Of a stretch of 64,000 bases of DNA, positions 33,193 to 41,855 are shown piece by piece; position 1 is the stretch's first letter, and the number at the start of each line of letters is the position of its first letter. The notes beneath the pieces are model-generated. The model was given only the letters and a program-made list of their open reading frames with translations, did no database searches and was not told where the DNA came from. The translations under genes were made by a program, and so were the position numbers. Source of the DNA: Xanthobacteraceae bacterium (GTDB taxonomy: Bacteria > Pseudomonadota > Alphaproteobacteria > Rhizobiales > Xanthobacteraceae); contig CP075369.1 of NCBI GenBank assembly GCA_019454205.1, positions 992,001-1,056,000 of the forward strand, given 5' to 3'.

Positions 33193-34532
33193 GTCTTTTC
33201 CGCCAGATACCGCTCAAGCCAGTGAATGTCGTAGTCGCCGTTCACGATGTCGGCTTCGCGCAGCAGGTTGCGGAACAGCGGCAGCGTGGTCTTCACGCCA
33301 TCGACCACGAACTCGTCGAGCGCGCGCTTCAGGCGCATCATGCATTCGTTGCGCGTCTTGCCGTAGACGATGAGCTTGCCGATCAGCGAGTCGTAGTATG
33401 GCGGAATGCGGTAGCCGCCGTAGACGGCGCTGTCGACGCGAACACCGAGGCCGCCGGGCGCGTGATAGTGCTTGATGGTGCCGGGCGAGGGCGCGAACGT
33501 CAGCGGGTCTTCGGCGTTCACGCGGCATTCGATGGCGTGGCCGGCGAACTTGATGTCTTCCTGCTTGAACGAAAGCGTGCCGCCCGCGGCGATACGAAGC
33601 TGCTCGATCACGAGGTCGATGCCGGTGATCATTTCCGTCACCGGATGTTCGACCTGGATGCGCGTGTTCATCTCGATAAAGAAGAACTCGCCGTTCTCGT
33701 AGAGAAACTCGACCGTGCCCGCGCCGGAATATTGGAGTTCGCGCATCGCCTTGGCGCAGATCTCGCCGATCTGCGCGCGCATTTCGCCGTTCAGCGCGGG
33801 TGAGGGCGTTTCTTCCAGCACTTTTTGGTGGCGGCGTTGCAGCGAACAGTCGCGCTCGCCGAGATGCACGGCGTTGCCCTTGCCGTCGCCGAGCACCTGG
33901 ATTTCGATGTGGCGCGGCTTCTCCAGATAGCGTTCGAGATAGACCGCGTCGTCGCCGAACGCGGCTTTCGCTTCCGCACGCGCCGACGACAGCGCAGCGG
34001 AGAGCGATTCCGCGTCGCGCGCGACCTTCATGCCGCGCCCGCCGCCGCCTGCCGCTGCTTTCACCAGCAGCGGAAAACCGATTTCCTTGCCGACGCGCAT
34101 TGCTTCTTCGTCGGACGTGATGCCGCCTTCTGAACCGGGCACGACCGGGATGCCGAGGCGCTTCGCGGTGCGCTTCGCCTCGATCTTGTCGCCCATGATG
34201 CGGATGTGTTCGGCCTTCGGACCGATGAAGCCGATGTTGTGATCGGCCAGAATTTCCGCGAAGCGCGCATTCTCCGACAGGAAGCCGTAGCCGGGATGCA
34301 CCGCATCCGCGCCGGTGATTTCGCAAGCGGCCAGCAGCGAAGGAATGTTGAGATAGCTTTCGCGCGCGGGTGGCGGGCCGATGCACACGCTCTCGTCCGC
34401 GAGCTTGACGTGCATCGCATCGGAGTCGGCGGTCGAGTGGACCGCGACGGTCGCAATGCCGAGTTCCTTGCAAGCGCGCAGCACGCGCAGCGCGATCTCG
34501 CCCCGGTTCGCGATCAGAACCTTGTCGAACAT
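33189..34532 (-). CDS. accC: Acetyl-CoA carboxylase, biotin carboxylase subunit
   Basis: A 447-aa ATP-grasp enzyme that carboxylates biotin on AccB using bicarbonate and ATP, the first step of fatty-acid synthesis. It begins MFDKVLIANRGEIALRVLRA, has the glycine-rich ATP loop KAAAGGGGRGMKV, and the active-site block FIEMNTRIQVEHPVTE. The length equals the family norm. It follows accB with a 10-bp gap and belongs to the leftward dsbA-aroQ-accB-accC run. Confidence 0.98.
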   Translation of the reverse strand: MFDKVLIANRGEIALRVLRACKELGIATVAVHSTADSDAMHVKLADESVCIGPPPARESYLNIPSLLAACEITGADAVHPGYGFLSENARFAEILADHNIGFIGPKAEHIRIMGDKIEAKRTAKRLGIPVVPGSEGGITSDEEAMRVGKEIGFPLLVKAAAGGGGRGMKVARDAESLSAALSSARAEAKAAFGDDAVYLERYLEKPRHIEIQVLGDGKGNAVHLGERDCSLQRRHQKVLEETPSPALNGEMRAQIGEICAKAMRELQYSGAGTVEFLYENGEFFFIEMNTRIQVEHPVTEMITGIDLVIEQLRIAAGGTLSFKQEDIKFAGHAIECRVNAEDPLTFAPSPGTIKHYHAPGGLGVRVDSAVYGGYRIPPYYDSLIGKLIVYGKTRNECMMRLKRALDEFVVDGVKTTLPLFRNLLREADIVNGDYDIHWLERYLAEKT

Positions 34533-34542
34533 GCGGGCGCGC

Positions 34543-35010
34543 CTACTCGACGATCACGAGCGGCTGGCCGAATTCGACCGGCTGCGCGTCGTCGAACAGG
34601 ATTTGCGTGACCTTGCCCGCCTTCGTCGCGGGAATCGCGTTCATGGTCTTCATCGCCTCGACGATGAGGAGCGTCTGGCCGGCCTTCACGGTGTCGCCGA
34701 CATCGACGAAGGGACGCGCGCCCGGCTCAGGCGAGCGGTAGGCGGTGCCGACCATCGGCGACGTCACCGCGCCCGAATGATTGCTGAAATCGATTTCGGT
34801 CGCCGCCATCGGCGCAGCGGACGCGCGCGATGGCGCCGCGGTCGGGGCGAGGGCTGCCGGCGCGGCCGCAGCAACGCCTACTGCGCCGCGCGATACGCGG
34901 ATGCGCTGGCCGCCGGACTCCACTTCGATTTCGGTCAGACCCGTTTCGTTCAGCAGCTCCGCGAGCTGCCGCACCATTGCGGGATCTACTTTCAGATTGC
35001 GGTTGAACAT
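34543..35010 (-). CDS. accB: Acetyl-CoA carboxylase biotin carboxyl carrier protein
   Basis: A 155-aa carrier. An N-terminal helical segment (VRQLAELLNETGLTEIEVES) is followed by an Ala/Pro linker (about residues 42-70) and a biotinyl domain with the biotin-accepting Lys121 in VEAMKTMN. AccC carboxylates the biotin and the AccAD transferase, not in this window, moves it to acetyl-CoA. It sits between aroQ (22-bp gap) and accC (10-bp gap). Confidence 0.97.
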   Translation of the reverse strand: MFNRNLKVDPAMVRQLAELLNETGLTEIEVESGGQRIRVSRGAVGVAAAAPAALAPTAAPSRASAAPMAATEIDFSNHSGAVTSPMVGTAYRSPEPGARPFVDVGDTVKAGQTLLIVEAMKTMNAIPATKAGKVTQILFDDAQPVEFGQPLVIVE

Positions 35011-35032
35011 TCTTCTTTCCGTTTTCCGTTTT

Positions 35033-35473
35033 TCAGCCGCGGATCACGGCCGCGAGGCCGTCGATCGCAAGACCATAACCGGCGGGGCCAAGCCCGCAAA
35101 TCACGCCGCGCGCGACCGGCGACACGAACGAGTGATGCCGGAATTCCTCGCGCGCAAAGATATTGGACAGATGTACTTCCACTACCGGCACGCCCGCTGC
35201 GCGGATCGCATCCTGTAATGCGACCGAAGTATGCGTATAGGCGCCCGGATTGATGACGATGCCCGCCGCCTTGGTACGCGCTTCCTGAATCCAGTCCACC
35301 AGCACGCCTTCGTGATTGGTCTGGCGGAAGTCGGTCGAGAAACCGTGCTTCTTCGCGGTATCCGCACAGAGCTTCTGAATGTCGTCGAGCGTGGCCCCGC
35401 CATAGATGGCGGTTTCCCGGCTGCCGAGCAGGTTCAGGTTCGGCCCGTTCAGGACGTAGACTAGAGCGGCCAT
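35033..35473 (-). CDS. aroQ: Type II 3-dehydroquinate dehydratase
   Basis: A 146-aa enzyme of the shikimate pathway, dehydrating 3-dehydroquinate. Residues seen: GPNLNLLGSRE near the N-terminus, catalytic Tyr24 (ETAIYG), the NPGAYTHTS block, and His101 in VEVHLSNIFAREEFRHHS. It is normally dodecameric. Upstream, between dsbA and aroQ, is a strong GC hairpin (35517-35539), so aroQ may have its own promoter or be attenuated. Placement before accBC is typical of Hyphomicrobiales. Confidence 0.97.
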   Translation of the reverse strand: MAALVYVLNGPNLNLLGSRETAIYGGATLDDIQKLCADTAKKHGFSTDFRQTNHEGVLVDWIQEARTKAAGIVINPGAYTHTSVALQDAIRAAGVPVVEVHLSNIFAREEFRHHSFVSPVARGVICGLGPAGYGLAIDGLAAVIRG

Positions 35474-35516
35474 CGGTTCATGCGCGTGGTTGAGGCGAAG
35501 CCGCCAGATGCGGCTC

Positions 35517-35539
35517 GCCGCCCGCTGTTCGCGGGCGGC
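35517..35539. terminator. GC-rich hairpin between dsbA-like gene and aroQ
   Basis: GCCGCCCGC (35517-35525) pairs with GCGGGCGGC (35531-35539) around TGTTC. The T-run (GGTTTCTT) follows it only on the rightward strand, so as a leftward terminator it would be weak. Confidence 0.45.
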
Positions 35540-35579
35540 GGTTTCTTATAGAGAGCGCGGCCGGAGAGGGGAAGGCTGG

Positions 35580-35603
35580 GCTAAGTATGTGAAAATACTT
35601 AGC
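35580..35603. repeat. Perfect inverted repeat over the dsbA-like stop codon
   Basis: GCTAAGTAT (35580-35588) and ATACTTAGC (35595-35603) are exact inverted repeats around a 6-base loop. The TAA stop of the DsbA-like gene (35599-35601) lies inside one arm. No U-run follows leftward. Confidence 0.75.
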
Positions 35604-36363
35604 ATTCCACCTTCCCGCACTTGCGCACGGCCGCAATCGCCACGACCAGGCGGTTATAGGGAAGCGCGCCCGGAATCAGCTGGTCGCCCAGTACGTAGGT
35701 CGGGGTGCCGCTAATGGCGAGCGCCTGCGCGAGCGCGGCGTTTTCTTTCAGGGTCGCTTCGACCTCCGGATTGGTCAGGTCCTTCTTGATGCGCTCGACA
35801 TCGAGACCGGCCTGCTGCGCGGCGGCCAGCGCCCGTTGCAGGTTGGCTTCGCCGCGGCCGCCGAGCAGCGCGCGGTGGAAAGCGAGATACTTCGACGGGT
35901 CTTGCAAGCGTACCGCGACCGCGACGCGCGCGGCTTCTTCCGAGCCTTCGCTCAGGATCGGCAATTCCTTCAGCACGATCTTGATGTTCGGATCGTTCTT
36001 GAGCAGTTCGTTGACGTCGCCGAGCGCCTTTTTGCAGTAGCCGCAATTGTAATCGAAGAATTCGACCAACGTGACGTTGCCCTTCGGGTTGCCGATCACG
36101 ATGCCGCGCGGCGAATTGAACAGCGTTTCGCGCTGCGTCTTCAGCGCTTCGCTACGCGCTTTGATCTCGGCCTGTTCCTGCCGCTTGCGCAATTCGACAA
36201 TCGCTTCCTGAATCACTTCAGGATTCTTGAGGAGATATTCGCGAATGATTTTCTCGAACTCCTCCTTCTGTGCGGGCGAGGTTTGCGCGCTCGCGCTGAC
36301 CGTCATGACGGCGGCGGCGCAGAGCGCTCCGAGCCAGAGGCGGGGACGAAAGGCGAGGGTCAT
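35599..36363 (-). CDS. DsbA-family thiol:disulphide oxidoreductase (Com1-like)
   Basis: A 254-aa periplasmic protein. A signal peptide (residues 1-26, ends ASA) is followed by a helical N-terminal extension (EFEKIIREYLLKNPEVIQEA) typical of Com1/ScsC-like DsbA proteins. The thioredoxin fold has active-site CGYC (Cys107 and Cys110) in FFDYNCGYCKKAL and a cis-Pro loop SGTPTYVLG. ScsC-like members can act as trimeric isomerases through that N-terminal helix. It is 23 bp downstream of the M48 protease gene, probably one envelope operon. Confidence 0.92.
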   Translation of the reverse strand: MTLAFRPRLWLGALCAAAVMTVSASAQTSPAQKEEFEKIIREYLLKNPEVIQEAIVELRKRQEQAEIKARSEALKTQRETLFNSPRGIVIGNPKGNVTLVEFFDYNCGYCKKALGDVNELLKNDPNIKIVLKELPILSEGSEEAARVAVAVRLQDPSKYLAFHRALLGGRGEANLQRALAAAQQAGLDVERIKKDLTNPEVEATLKENAALAQALAISGTPTYVLGDQLIPGALPYNRLVVAIAAVRKCGKVEC

Positions 36364-36386
36364 GGGAATCTCCGGTTCGGTGCCGC

Positions 36387-37856
36387 TCAGTTCTTGGTGA
36401 GCTTCGGCGGTTGGAATTTAACGATGTCGTCGGCGCGGAGCCAGCCCGGCGTGCCGTACTTGAACTGGGTTTGCGCGCGCGTGGCGAGCAGTTTCGCGGT
36501 TTTGAAATCGCCTTCGTTGAAGGAAGCGGTCGCGGAGGCGAGGTCGGCATTGGCGCGGTCGCCGGTGCGGGCATAGGCGATGGCGAGCTGGCGGTGCCCG
36601 ATTGGCGCGTTCGGCTCGCGTTGCAGCGCAAAGCGCAACTCACGGATCGCTTCATCCGCGAACGAATTGTCGTTGGACTGCACCAGCGCCTGACCAAGCA
36701 TCATGCGGATCAGCGGCGCGCCGCGCGAGAGTTCGACGGCCTGACGAAGCGGGGCAATCGCTTCCCTTGCGCGGCCCGCTTCCAGCAACGCCTGTCCCTT
36801 CAATTCGTAGAAATAAGGGTTGCGCGGCATCTGCTGGATCAGGCGGTCGATGAGTTCCTGTGCGTGCTTTAGATTGCCCCAGCGATAGGCCGAGATCGCG
36901 CGCGCATATTGCGCAGGCAGCGAAGCGTTCGAGGGCGGATAGCGCCGCATCACCACGTCCGGCTTGTCGAAGAAGCCGGAGATTTTCGCGCGCATCATGT
37001 CGTGGCGGAACTGAAGCTCCGGCGGATCTTTCTTGTTGTAGTACGGACTCGACTGCGCCAGCGATTCAAGCTGCGCGATGCGGTTCTGCGCGGTGGGATG
37101 CGACAGCAGATAAGGATCGATCTGCTGCGTCACGAACAACTGCTGCTGCGCGAAACGCGAGAAGGTCTGGATCATGCCGATCGAGGACTGTCCGGTCGCG
37201 TTCAGGAACGTGACGGCGGCCCGGTCGGCCGCTTCTTCCTGACTGCGCTGATAAGACAGCAGTGTGCGGCGGATTACTTCGCTGGGTCCGAGGATGACGC
37301 CGGGCGCCGCCTGACCGATATCGCTGCCGCGCGCACCGGCAACAGCGCCGCCCGCAAGCGCAGCCGCGCCGAGCAGCATCATCAGGATCGCGGCGGTTTG
37401 CGCGTTGGCGAGTTGCTCACGCAGCCGCGAAAGGTGACCGCCCGCGATATGGCCGGTTTCGTGCGCCAGTACGCCAATGATCTGGTTCGGCGTCGTGGAA
37501 TCGTAGAGCGCACCGTAGTTCACGAAAATGCGGCGGCCGTCGGCGACGAACGCATTGAAGTCGCGGCTGTTGATGATGACGACTTCGATGTTCTGCTGGG
37601 CTAGGCCCGCTGCTTTCAGGATCGGACGCGTGTAGTCGCGCAGCAGTTCTTCAGTCTCGGCGTCGCGCAGGACGGGCAGGCCGCGGCGTTGCTGCGCAAA
37701 GGCGGCATGTTGCTGGGCGGCGAACACCACGACCGCGAGCACAACCGCGAACGCTCGCGTGAGAGGCGAGAAACGGCAATTGGTTTGCCGTGCTGGCACA
37801 GCACGGCTGGTCCTGCTAGCAATCTCGCCTTGGGGCATGGGGCCGGAATGTTCCAT
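36387..37856 (-). CDS. BepA-like M48 metalloprotease with TPR domain
   Basis: A 489-aa periplasmic zinc peptidase. A signal/anchor helix lies at about residues 34-54, then the protease part with zinc motif HETGH (His132, Glu133, His136) in GVLAHETGHIAGGH, and a C-terminal set of TPR helices (about 300-470). BepA-type proteins help assemble or degrade outer-membrane proteins such as LptD. The start is uncertain: ATG 37856 or 37838, neither with a strong ribosome site; a much longer frame upstream is not credible. It heads the leftward cluster with the DsbA-like gene, linking outer-membrane quality control and disulphide formation. Confidence 0.88.
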   Translation of the reverse strand: MEHSGPMPQGEIASRTSRAVPARQTNCRFSPLTRAFAVVLAVVVFAAQQHAAFAQQRRGLPVLRDAETEELLRDYTRPILKAAGLAQQNIEVVIINSRDFNAFVADGRRIFVNYGALYDSTTPNQIIGVLAHETGHIAGGHLSRLREQLANAQTAAILMMLLGAAALAGGAVAGARGSDIGQAAPGVILGPSEVIRRTLLSYQRSQEEAADRAAVTFLNATGQSSIGMIQTFSRFAQQQLFVTQQIDPYLLSHPTAQNRIAQLESLAQSSPYYNKKDPPELQFRHDMMRAKISGFFDKPDVVMRRYPPSNASLPAQYARAISAYRWGNLKHAQELIDRLIQQMPRNPYFYELKGQALLEAGRAREAIAPLRQAVELSRGAPLIRMMLGQALVQSNDNSFADEAIRELRFALQREPNAPIGHRQLAIAYARTGDRANADLASATASFNEGDFKTAKLLATRAQTQFKYGTPGWLRADDIVKFQPPKLTKN

Positions 37857-37983
37857 TCGTGAGGCCTGACAATGGCTTACGTCAGGCCAGAGCGGCTGGT
37901 CAACGTGGACCGGCATCACGAACCCGCGACACCGGCCGCCTGTCTCGCACCGGAACGCGGGATTGCGGCTACAACGGGGCGTT

Positions 37984-39195
37984 ATGAAACCGAAGCATCC
38001 ACTGGACGAGGGACTTTTGCGCGGCCAGGCGGCGCGGGCACTGTTCGCCCCCTCGCAGCGGAGCGACGTGCCCCCGTTCATGGTTATGGATGTGATGGAG
38101 CATGCTGCCCGGATCGAGGCCGCGGGCGGGCGCGTGATTCACATGGAAGTCGGGCAGCCCGCGGCCAGCGCGCCGCAAACGGCGCTGAAAGCTGCGGAAG
38201 CTGCGCTTAAGGGGAACAGGCTCGGCTACACCACCACCCTCGGCATCCCTTCGCTGCGCGCGAGAATTGCCCGCTACTACCGCGAGCGCCACGGCATCGA
38301 AACCGATCCCGCCCGTATCGTCGTGACCACGGGTTCTTCCGGCGGCTTCATCCTTGCGTTCCTGTCGTTGTTCGAGCCGGGCGACCGCGTGGCGATGGCG
38401 TCCCCCGGTTATCCGCCGTACCGGAACATCCTGCGCGCGCTGGGCTGCGAGCCGGTTGAGATCGAAATTTCCGGAAACGACCGTTGGGCGATCACGAAGG
38501 AAGCGCTGCTCGCGGAACACCGCAAGAAACCGCTGGCCGGGGCCATCGTCGCGTCGCCCGCCAATCCGACCGGCACCATGATCCCGCCGGAACAACTGAA
38601 AGAGCTGATCGCGGCCTGTGAAGCGGAAGGCATCCGTTTCATCTCGGACGAAATCTATCACGGCCTCGATTACGCATTCTTCGGCGAGACGGCCGCGAAA
38701 TTCTCCGACAATGCGCTCGTCATCAATTCGTTCTCGAAATATTTCTGCATGACCGGCTGGCGCATCGGTTGGATGGTGGTGCCCGAACCATTGGTGCGGA
38801 CCGTCGAGCGCTTACAGCAAAACCTCGCCATCTCCGTGCCGACGCTCTCGCAAGTTGCGGCCGAAGCCGCGTTCGACGGGCAGGCGGAAATGGAAGCCAT
38901 CAAACGCGACTACGAGGAAAACCGCCGTATCCTGATCGAAGGATTTCCGAAGGCGGGCCTCGACGATTTTCTTCCCGCCGATGGCGGTTTCTTTCTCTAT
39001 GCGAACGTCGCGCGCTTCACGAACGACTCGCTTGATTTCGCGAAGCGGATGCTGGACGAGGCCGGCGTCGCGGCGACGGCGGGCGTAGATTTCGACACCG
39101 CGCGCGGCAACCACTATCTCCGTTTTTGCTATGCCGCTTCGCCTGCGGAAATGCACGAAGCGGTGGAGCGCATCGGCGGCTGGCTGAACCGCTGA
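37984..39195 (+). CDS. PLP-dependent aminotransferase (class I/II)
   Basis: A 403-aa fold-type I aminotransferase. Family blocks: VTTGSSGGFILAFLSLF, ASPGYPPYRNIL, ASPANPTGTMIP, FISDEIYHGLDY, and the PLP lysine in INSFSKYFCMTGWRIGW. C-terminal ARGNHYLRFCYA supplies the carboxylate-binding arginine. The amino donor and product are not readable; related enzymes are annotated as aspartate-like aminotransferases. ATG 37984 was chosen to give the usual N-terminus. Confidence 0.9.
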   Translation: MKPKHPLDEGLLRGQAARALFAPSQRSDVPPFMVMDVMEHAARIEAAGGRVIHMEVGQPAASAPQTALKAAEAALKGNRLGYTTTLGIPSLRARIARYYRERHGIETDPARIVVTTGSSGGFILAFLSLFEPGDRVAMASPGYPPYRNILRALGCEPVEIEISGNDRWAITKEALLAEHRKKPLAGAIVASPANPTGTMIPPEQLKELIAACEAEGIRFISDEIYHGLDYAFFGETAAKFSDNALVINSFSKYFCMTGWRIGWMVVPEPLVRTVERLQQNLAISVPTLSQVAAEAAFDGQAEMEAIKRDYEENRRILIEGFPKAGLDDFLPADGGFFLYANVARFTNDSLDFAKRMLDEAGVAATAGVDFDTARGNHYLRFCYAASPAEMHEAVERIGGWLNR

Positions 39196-39201
39196 TCGCG
39201 G

Positions 39202-39756
39202 TTACGGCGTCACGCCAAGCTCGCGCAGTTGCCGCCTTGCATCGTCGTCGGCCGGATTCACTTCGAGCGACTTCCTGAAATCCGCAATCGCGCTGCCGAT
39301 GTCGCCCGCACCCTGATGGGCGAGGGCGCGATTGTAATAGGCGTCGTTGTGCTGCGGGTTGAGTTCGATGGCGCGGGTGTGATCGGAGATTGCGCGGGCG
39401 AAGTTGCGTTGTGCGGCATGGACCGCGCCACGGCCGGTCCATGCATTCGCAAGTTTCGGATTCAGGCGCAGCGCTTCGTCGAAGTCGGCCAGCGCTAGAT
39501 CGTAGCGGCGCTGTGCGTGATAAGCGCCGCCGCGATTATTGCGGGCGGCGGCGAGATTCTCATTCGTCTCGCGGCTGGAAGACAGGATTGTCGTGCAATT
39601 TGTTATGCGTTGATCGGGCGAAATGCCTGCGCCACCGACGCACAGGCGCCAGACCTCGGCAGGTTGTTGTGCGCGGGCCGTAGACGCGACTGCAAAGACA
39701 GATGCCGCCGTGAGTGAAATGGCGAGAAAGAGTTGGGCCGCGCGCGGTATAGGCAT
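39202..39756 (-). CDS. Secreted TPR protein
   Basis: A 184-aa protein with a signal peptide (about residues 1-30, ends ARA). Three TPR units follow, with signatures RNNRGGAYHAQRRYDLALAD, WTGRGAVHAAQRNFARAISD and YYNRALAHQGAGDIGSAIAD. It ends LRELGVTP. The TGATG junction (1-bp overlap) with the upstream TPR gene shows translational coupling. It belongs to a family of similar secreted TPR proteins in this window. Probably a periplasmic scaffold; the partner is unknown. Confidence 0.8.
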   Translation of the reverse strand: MPIPRAAQLFLAISLTAASVFAVASTARAQQPAEVWRLCVGGAGISPDQRITNCTTILSSSRETNENLAAARNNRGGAYHAQRRYDLALADFDEALRLNPKLANAWTGRGAVHAAQRNFARAISDHTRAIELNPQHNDAYYNRALAHQGAGDIGSAIADFRKSLEVNPADDDARRQLRELGVTP

Positions 39757-40505
39757 CAATTCGCTCCGAGATCCTGCAAGTTCTTGCGCGCGCCGCTGTC
39801 GTTCGGACTGAGTTCGAGTACGCGGCGGAAGTCTGCGATGGCGCGTTCGCGGTTGCCTTGCCGTTTGTAGAGCAGGCCACGGTTGAAATGCGCGTTGGTG
39901 TATTTCGGATTGAGCCGGATCGCCTCGTTGTAATCGGTCAGCGCTTCCTGCGTTTGGTTCTGGTCCGAACGAATGTTCGCGCGGTTGTAGAACGCGATGG
40001 CGTAATCCGGACGCAGGCGGATCGCCTCGCTGTAGTCGGACAGCGCGCGCTGGTTGTCGCCTTTCTTCTCAAAGGCGACGCCGCGATTGTTGTAGAACTC
40101 CGCGCTCGGCCTGATCTCGATCGCTACCGTGTAGTCCGCGATCGCCTGATCGACCTTGCCGAGTTTGCGGTAGGCGAGGCCGCGATTGTAATAGGCGGAT
40201 GCGTAGCGCGGATCGATGCCGATGGCTTGACTGTAGTCCTGAATCGCGCGCTCCAGTTGATCGCGGTCGTTGAACTCGACACCGCGATTGTAATAGAGCT
40301 GCGCCAATTGATGATCCCGATAGCGGCCGGAGTCGATCGCGCGTGTGCAGGCATTGGTGGCGGCATCCCCGGAGAGGCGGGCGCAATCGTCGAAGTCGTT
40401 GCCTTGCGCCATCGCAGGCGTTGCGAGAAAAGCGCTAACACCGAGCGCTACCGCAATAAGGAGCGCGCGAAACCGGCGTGGACTGGCACATTCCATTGCT
40501 GCCAT
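39756..40505 (-). CDS. Secreted TPR protein
   Basis: A 249-aa protein with a signal peptide (ends AMA) and the mature start QGNDFDDCARLSGDAATNAC. It then has about five TPR units (YYNRGVEFNDRDQLERAIQD and similar) and ends LQDLGAN. The N-terminal DFDDC block and the ending are shared with the gene at 47993, so the two are paralogues. Two cysteines in the N-terminal block (DFDDC and TNAC) may pair. GGGAGG precedes ATG 40505. Confidence 0.82.
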   Translation of the reverse strand: MAAMECASPRRFRALLIAVALGVSAFLATPAMAQGNDFDDCARLSGDAATNACTRAIDSGRYRDHQLAQLYYNRGVEFNDRDQLERAIQDYSQAIGIDPRYASAYYNRGLAYRKLGKVDQAIADYTVAIEIRPSAEFYNNRGVAFEKKGDNQRALSDYSEAIRLRPDYAIAFYNRANIRSDQNQTQEALTDYNEAIRLNPKYTNAHFNRGLLYKRQGNRERAIADFRRVLELSPNDSGARKNLQDLGAN

Positions 40506-40572
40506 CGAAGTCCTCCCGTTCGCAGGAAAGAGTATCACCGTCGTTGCGATAGGCGAGTCACAAAAATGAGCG

Positions 40573-41229
40573 CTATCGCACGTAACCCAACTTGATCAGA
40601 AATTCTCTGAGATCAGGTAGCGGGCTAATGCGCTGGGCCAGAGCGATGTCGGCGAACCCGCGCAGCTCGTCGCCCAAGTTTGAATATGCCAGTCCGCGGC
40701 CATAAAGCTGATTGTAACCGTCAGGCTTGATCTTCAGTGCCGCTTCGAAGTCCGCCAGGGCTTCCCGAAATCTTTTGATTCTAACAAGCAGAAAACCGCG
40801 CGCGGTCAGAAAAATTTCCGTTTCTCGAACGTCGGTGCTCAACTTGATTGCCTGCGTACATTCGACAAGCGCCTGTTGAAGGTTGCCATCGGAAATCATG
40901 CGCGTCTGACACAGGTTAAAATAAATACCAGCGTCATCCGGCAAAACCCGTAGCCCCTCTTGCAACTCTGCGAACGCGCGGTCGAACTCGCGTTTGTTGG
41001 TGTAGTAGAACGCCCGAGAAGCGAAGGCAGCACTGCGCTCGGTTTTGGTCGCGTGTTTGCTGGCGATGACTACTGCGCAGGCATCGAGCGCTTCACTGGA
41101 GTCGCTTTCTCGGCAAACTTCGTATGCTTTCGCAAGCTGTGGGTCGCGATCTTGCTGCTGTGCGAACCCAGAACCGATAAGGTTGAAGGAAATCGCCACA
41201 ACGGCGAAGAGCCGGAAGAACAATGCCAT
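40573..41229 (-). CDS. Secreted TPR-like protein
   Basis: A 218-aa protein with a signal peptide (ends GFA, residue 23) and the mature start QQQDRDPQLAKAYEVCRESD. Three or four TPR-like repeats follow (ASRAFYYTNKREFDRAFAEL, TARGFLLVRIKRFREALADF, YGRGLAYSNLG). It ends LIKLGYVR, recalling the NLxxLGxN endings of its neighbours. Cysteines flank the first helices. It is more diverged than the other TPR paralogues here. Confidence 0.75.
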   Translation of the reverse strand: MALFFRLFAVVAISFNLIGSGFAQQQDRDPQLAKAYEVCRESDSSEALDACAVVIASKHATKTERSAAFASRAFYYTNKREFDRAFAELQEGLRVLPDDAGIYFNLCQTRMISDGNLQQALVECTQAIKLSTDVRETEIFLTARGFLLVRIKRFREALADFEAALKIKPDGYNQLYGRGLAYSNLGDELRGFADIALAQRISPLPDLREFLIKLGYVR

Positions 41230-41284
41230 GACTGACCGCGTGCTTTACTCGATCAGCCAAGGCTAACACCGGCTATCGAAAAGA

Positions 41285-41316
41285 AAAACGCCGCGCTGAC
41301 GAGAGCACGGCGTTTT
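41285..41316 (-). terminator. Terminator of the SH3-domain gene
   Basis: AAAACGCCG (41285-41293) pairs with CGGCGTTTT (41308-41316). Reading leftward it is followed by TTTTTCTTTTC-like bases, 22 bp after the stop of the gene at 41338. Confidence 0.8.
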
Positions 41317-41337
41317 CACTCGAACGTGACGGGCTGA

Positions 41338-41715
41338 TTACCAGCGGCGCCAGTAACGGCGCGGGCCGTAATAATAAGGACTGGGTCCGTAATAGGGACC
41401 GGGGCCATAGTAGGGACGCGGCCCGTACACGACCGGCGGTGGCGGGGCGACATAGGTCGGGCCGCCGCCTTCCAGATAGGCGTGGCTCGAATAGCCGCGC
41501 AGGCCGCGCCAGAAAATCTCGCACCAACCCTCGAAGCAGCGCCCGACTTCCGCGGTTGAACCGCCCGGAATGACGCCGACCGAAGGATGCTGCGTGCCGG
41601 GGCCGACGCGCACGTTCAGGTCGGCCGTGACCAGCACAGGCCGCGCTTCCGCGGCGGCACCTGCCGCGAGCAGGAACGCCGCTGCGGCGAGCGCACTCTT
41701 TACATAAAACTTCAT
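41338..41715 (-). CDS. Secreted bacterial SH3-domain protein
   Basis: A 125-aa protein with a signal peptide (ends AEA, about residue 24) and one SH3-like domain: LVTADLNVRVGPGTQHPSVG, VIPGGSTAEVGRC, GWCEIFWRGLRGYSSHAYL. A Pro/Tyr/Gly-rich tail with repeats of GPxPYYGPGPYY ends RRYWRRW. SH3 domains of this type bind peptidoglycan or other envelope partners. GGGAG precedes ATG 41715. A strong terminator follows. Confidence 0.82.
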   Translation of the reverse strand: MKFYVKSALAAAAFLLAAGAAAEARPVLVTADLNVRVGPGTQHPSVGVIPGGSTAEVGRCFEGWCEIFWRGLRGYSSHAYLEGGGPTYVAPPPPVVYGPRPYYGPGPYYGPSPYYYGPRRYWRRW

Positions 41716-41855
41716 CGTATTCTCCCGTTCAGCCGCATCGTCGGCCGAAGCTTTCCGGCCGGGCTGCGCGGATACGATTTCTCCGCTCTGTGGCGGAGCC
41801 AAGGCAGACGCGAAGACCCGCGCAAACTCAGGCCGGATGCAAGCCTAGACCGCGA

